Positions 31,439-31,773 of a stretch of DNA of 31,773 nt are shown piece after piece. Within the stretch, counting starts at the first letter, position 1. The number at the start of each line of letters is the position of its first letter. Made by a program: the position numbers and the translations under genes. Under the pieces are notes generated by a model. It made no database searches, had not been told where the DNA came from, and worked only from the letters and a program-made list of their open reading frames with translations. This DNA comes from JBBSEX01 sp038239345. Lineage in GTDB: Bacteria > Acidobacteriota > Terriglobia > Bryobacterales > Bryobacteraceae. Location: positions 1 to 31,773 of the forward strand of contig JBBSEX010000032.1 in NCBI GenBank assembly GCA_038239345.1, in the 5' to 3' direction.

Positions 31439-31556
31439 TCAACCTCTCCAATGGAATCCCTGCTTGCACTTTATGTGCGTACATTATGCTAGGCTTCAGT
31501 AAAGACGGATGTGCCGATAGTGAATCTCACCTCCTTTTCTCCGCTAGACTTTAGGG
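31439..31556. promoter_or_regulatory. divergent intergenic region, presumed conjugation-operon promoter
   Basis: This 118-base stretch separates the first gene of the conjugation operon (minus) from a gene on the plus strand, so promoters in both directions are expected. No unambiguous -35/-10 pair was found. An AT-rich stretch around 31470-31492 (minus strand GCATAATGTACGC) is the best -10 area. A perfect ribosome-binding-like AAAGGAGGTGA lies on the minus strand at 31527-31537 but is followed by no start codon. Confidence 0.4.
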
Positions 31557-31773
31557 TTGCCTTCGAAGAAAGCCGTCAACACAAAACAGAGCGATGGCGG
31601 TCGCAAAGGCGCGAAAAAGCGCTGGGCCGATATTTCTCCGCAGGAACGGAGCGAGCTGATGCGCGCGGCTGCCCGAGCACGTTGGGGACCCCCAAAAAAG
31701 ACCGCTGCAAAGAACCCACTGGCATCGGGATTGGCAAAGATACGCTGGGACAAGTTAACCCCCGAACAGCGCA
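31557..31773 (+). CDS. basic repeat protein, start of a gene cut by the window edge
   Basis: A plus-strand frame with TTG start (upstream stop four codons earlier) stays open to the window end: LPSKKAVNTKQSDGGRKGAK, then KRWADISPQERSELMRAAA, RARWGPPKKTAAK and KIRWDKLTPEQR. The motif [KR]x[KR]RW or xRW followed by D-[IL]-[ST]-P-[EQ]-[EQ]-R recurs, as in a class of small basic bacterial proteins with RW/SPEER repeats whose function is not established. No strong ribosome-binding motif is seen, so the true start is uncertain. It is divergent from the conjugation operon and could be a regulator or nucleic-acid-binding protein. Confidence 0.5.
   Translation, partial: MPSKKAVNTKQSDGGRKGAKKRWADISPQERSELMRAAARARWGPPKKTAAKNPLASGLAKIRWDKLTPEQR

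Overview
The window looks like part of a conjugative plasmid, or of an integrated plasmid-like element, from a soil Acidobacteriota of the Solibacter/Bryobacter type. This is an inference. It rests on a moderately GC-rich base composition, a PEP-CTERM surface protein, a secreted YVTN-like propeller protein, a vanadium-haloperoxidase-like enzyme, and a plasmid replication initiator linked to a complete Trb/VirB-type conjugation cluster. No rRNA, tRNA or CRISPR array was seen.

Left part (1-8,660): a loxP-like inverted repeat lies in the first 200 bases. Two minus-strand genes follow: a PAP2/vanadium haloperoxidase-like enzyme and a secreted beta-propeller protein. Next is a replication module: three inverted and six direct iteron-like repeats spaced 21-22 bp apart, an AT-rich stretch, and a RepA-like initiator gene with one more iteron copy just past its stop codon. 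Beyond it are two gene scraps (one a PKD domain), a VapBC toxin-antitoxin pair with two palindromes upstream, a truncated second PIN toxin on the other strand, a Tat-exported TolB/oligogalacturonate-lyase-like propeller protein, and an orphan antitoxin-like gene.

Middle part (8,667-16,220): a structurally complete Tn3-family transposon (37-bp terminal repeats with one mismatch, tnpA, tnpR, a candidate res region and one uncharacterised passenger gene translationally coupled to tnpR). It is inserted in the tnpA of an older Tn3 element, of which only the C-terminal end survives. A second resolvase gene carries a single amber codon. After this come a sterol desaturase-family gene, a strong hairpin, a PEP-CTERM protein gene and a transposase scrap.

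Right part (16,222-31,438, all on the minus strand, transcribed right to left): a compact conjugation operon in the order virB2-virB3-virB4-virB9-virB10-two small membrane proteins-lipoprotein-virB5-virB6-virB8-small membrane protein-two Replic_Relax-like proteins-nested palindrome (candidate oriT)-ribbon-helix-helix protein-virD4-small membrane protein-virB11-CxxC mini-protein. Many of the genes overlap by 1-26 bases. No canonical HUH relaxase and no VirB1 are present in the window. At the right edge a divergent gene begins that encodes a basic protein with repeated RW motifs.

The most unusual points are: a 13/18-identical motif (QHLxGTTxVLxTYRLP) shared by the VirB5 C-terminus and the neighbouring lipoprotein; the apparent replacement of a normal relaxase by tandem Replic_Relax-like proteins next to a nested palindrome; and the iteron array with copies in both orientations.
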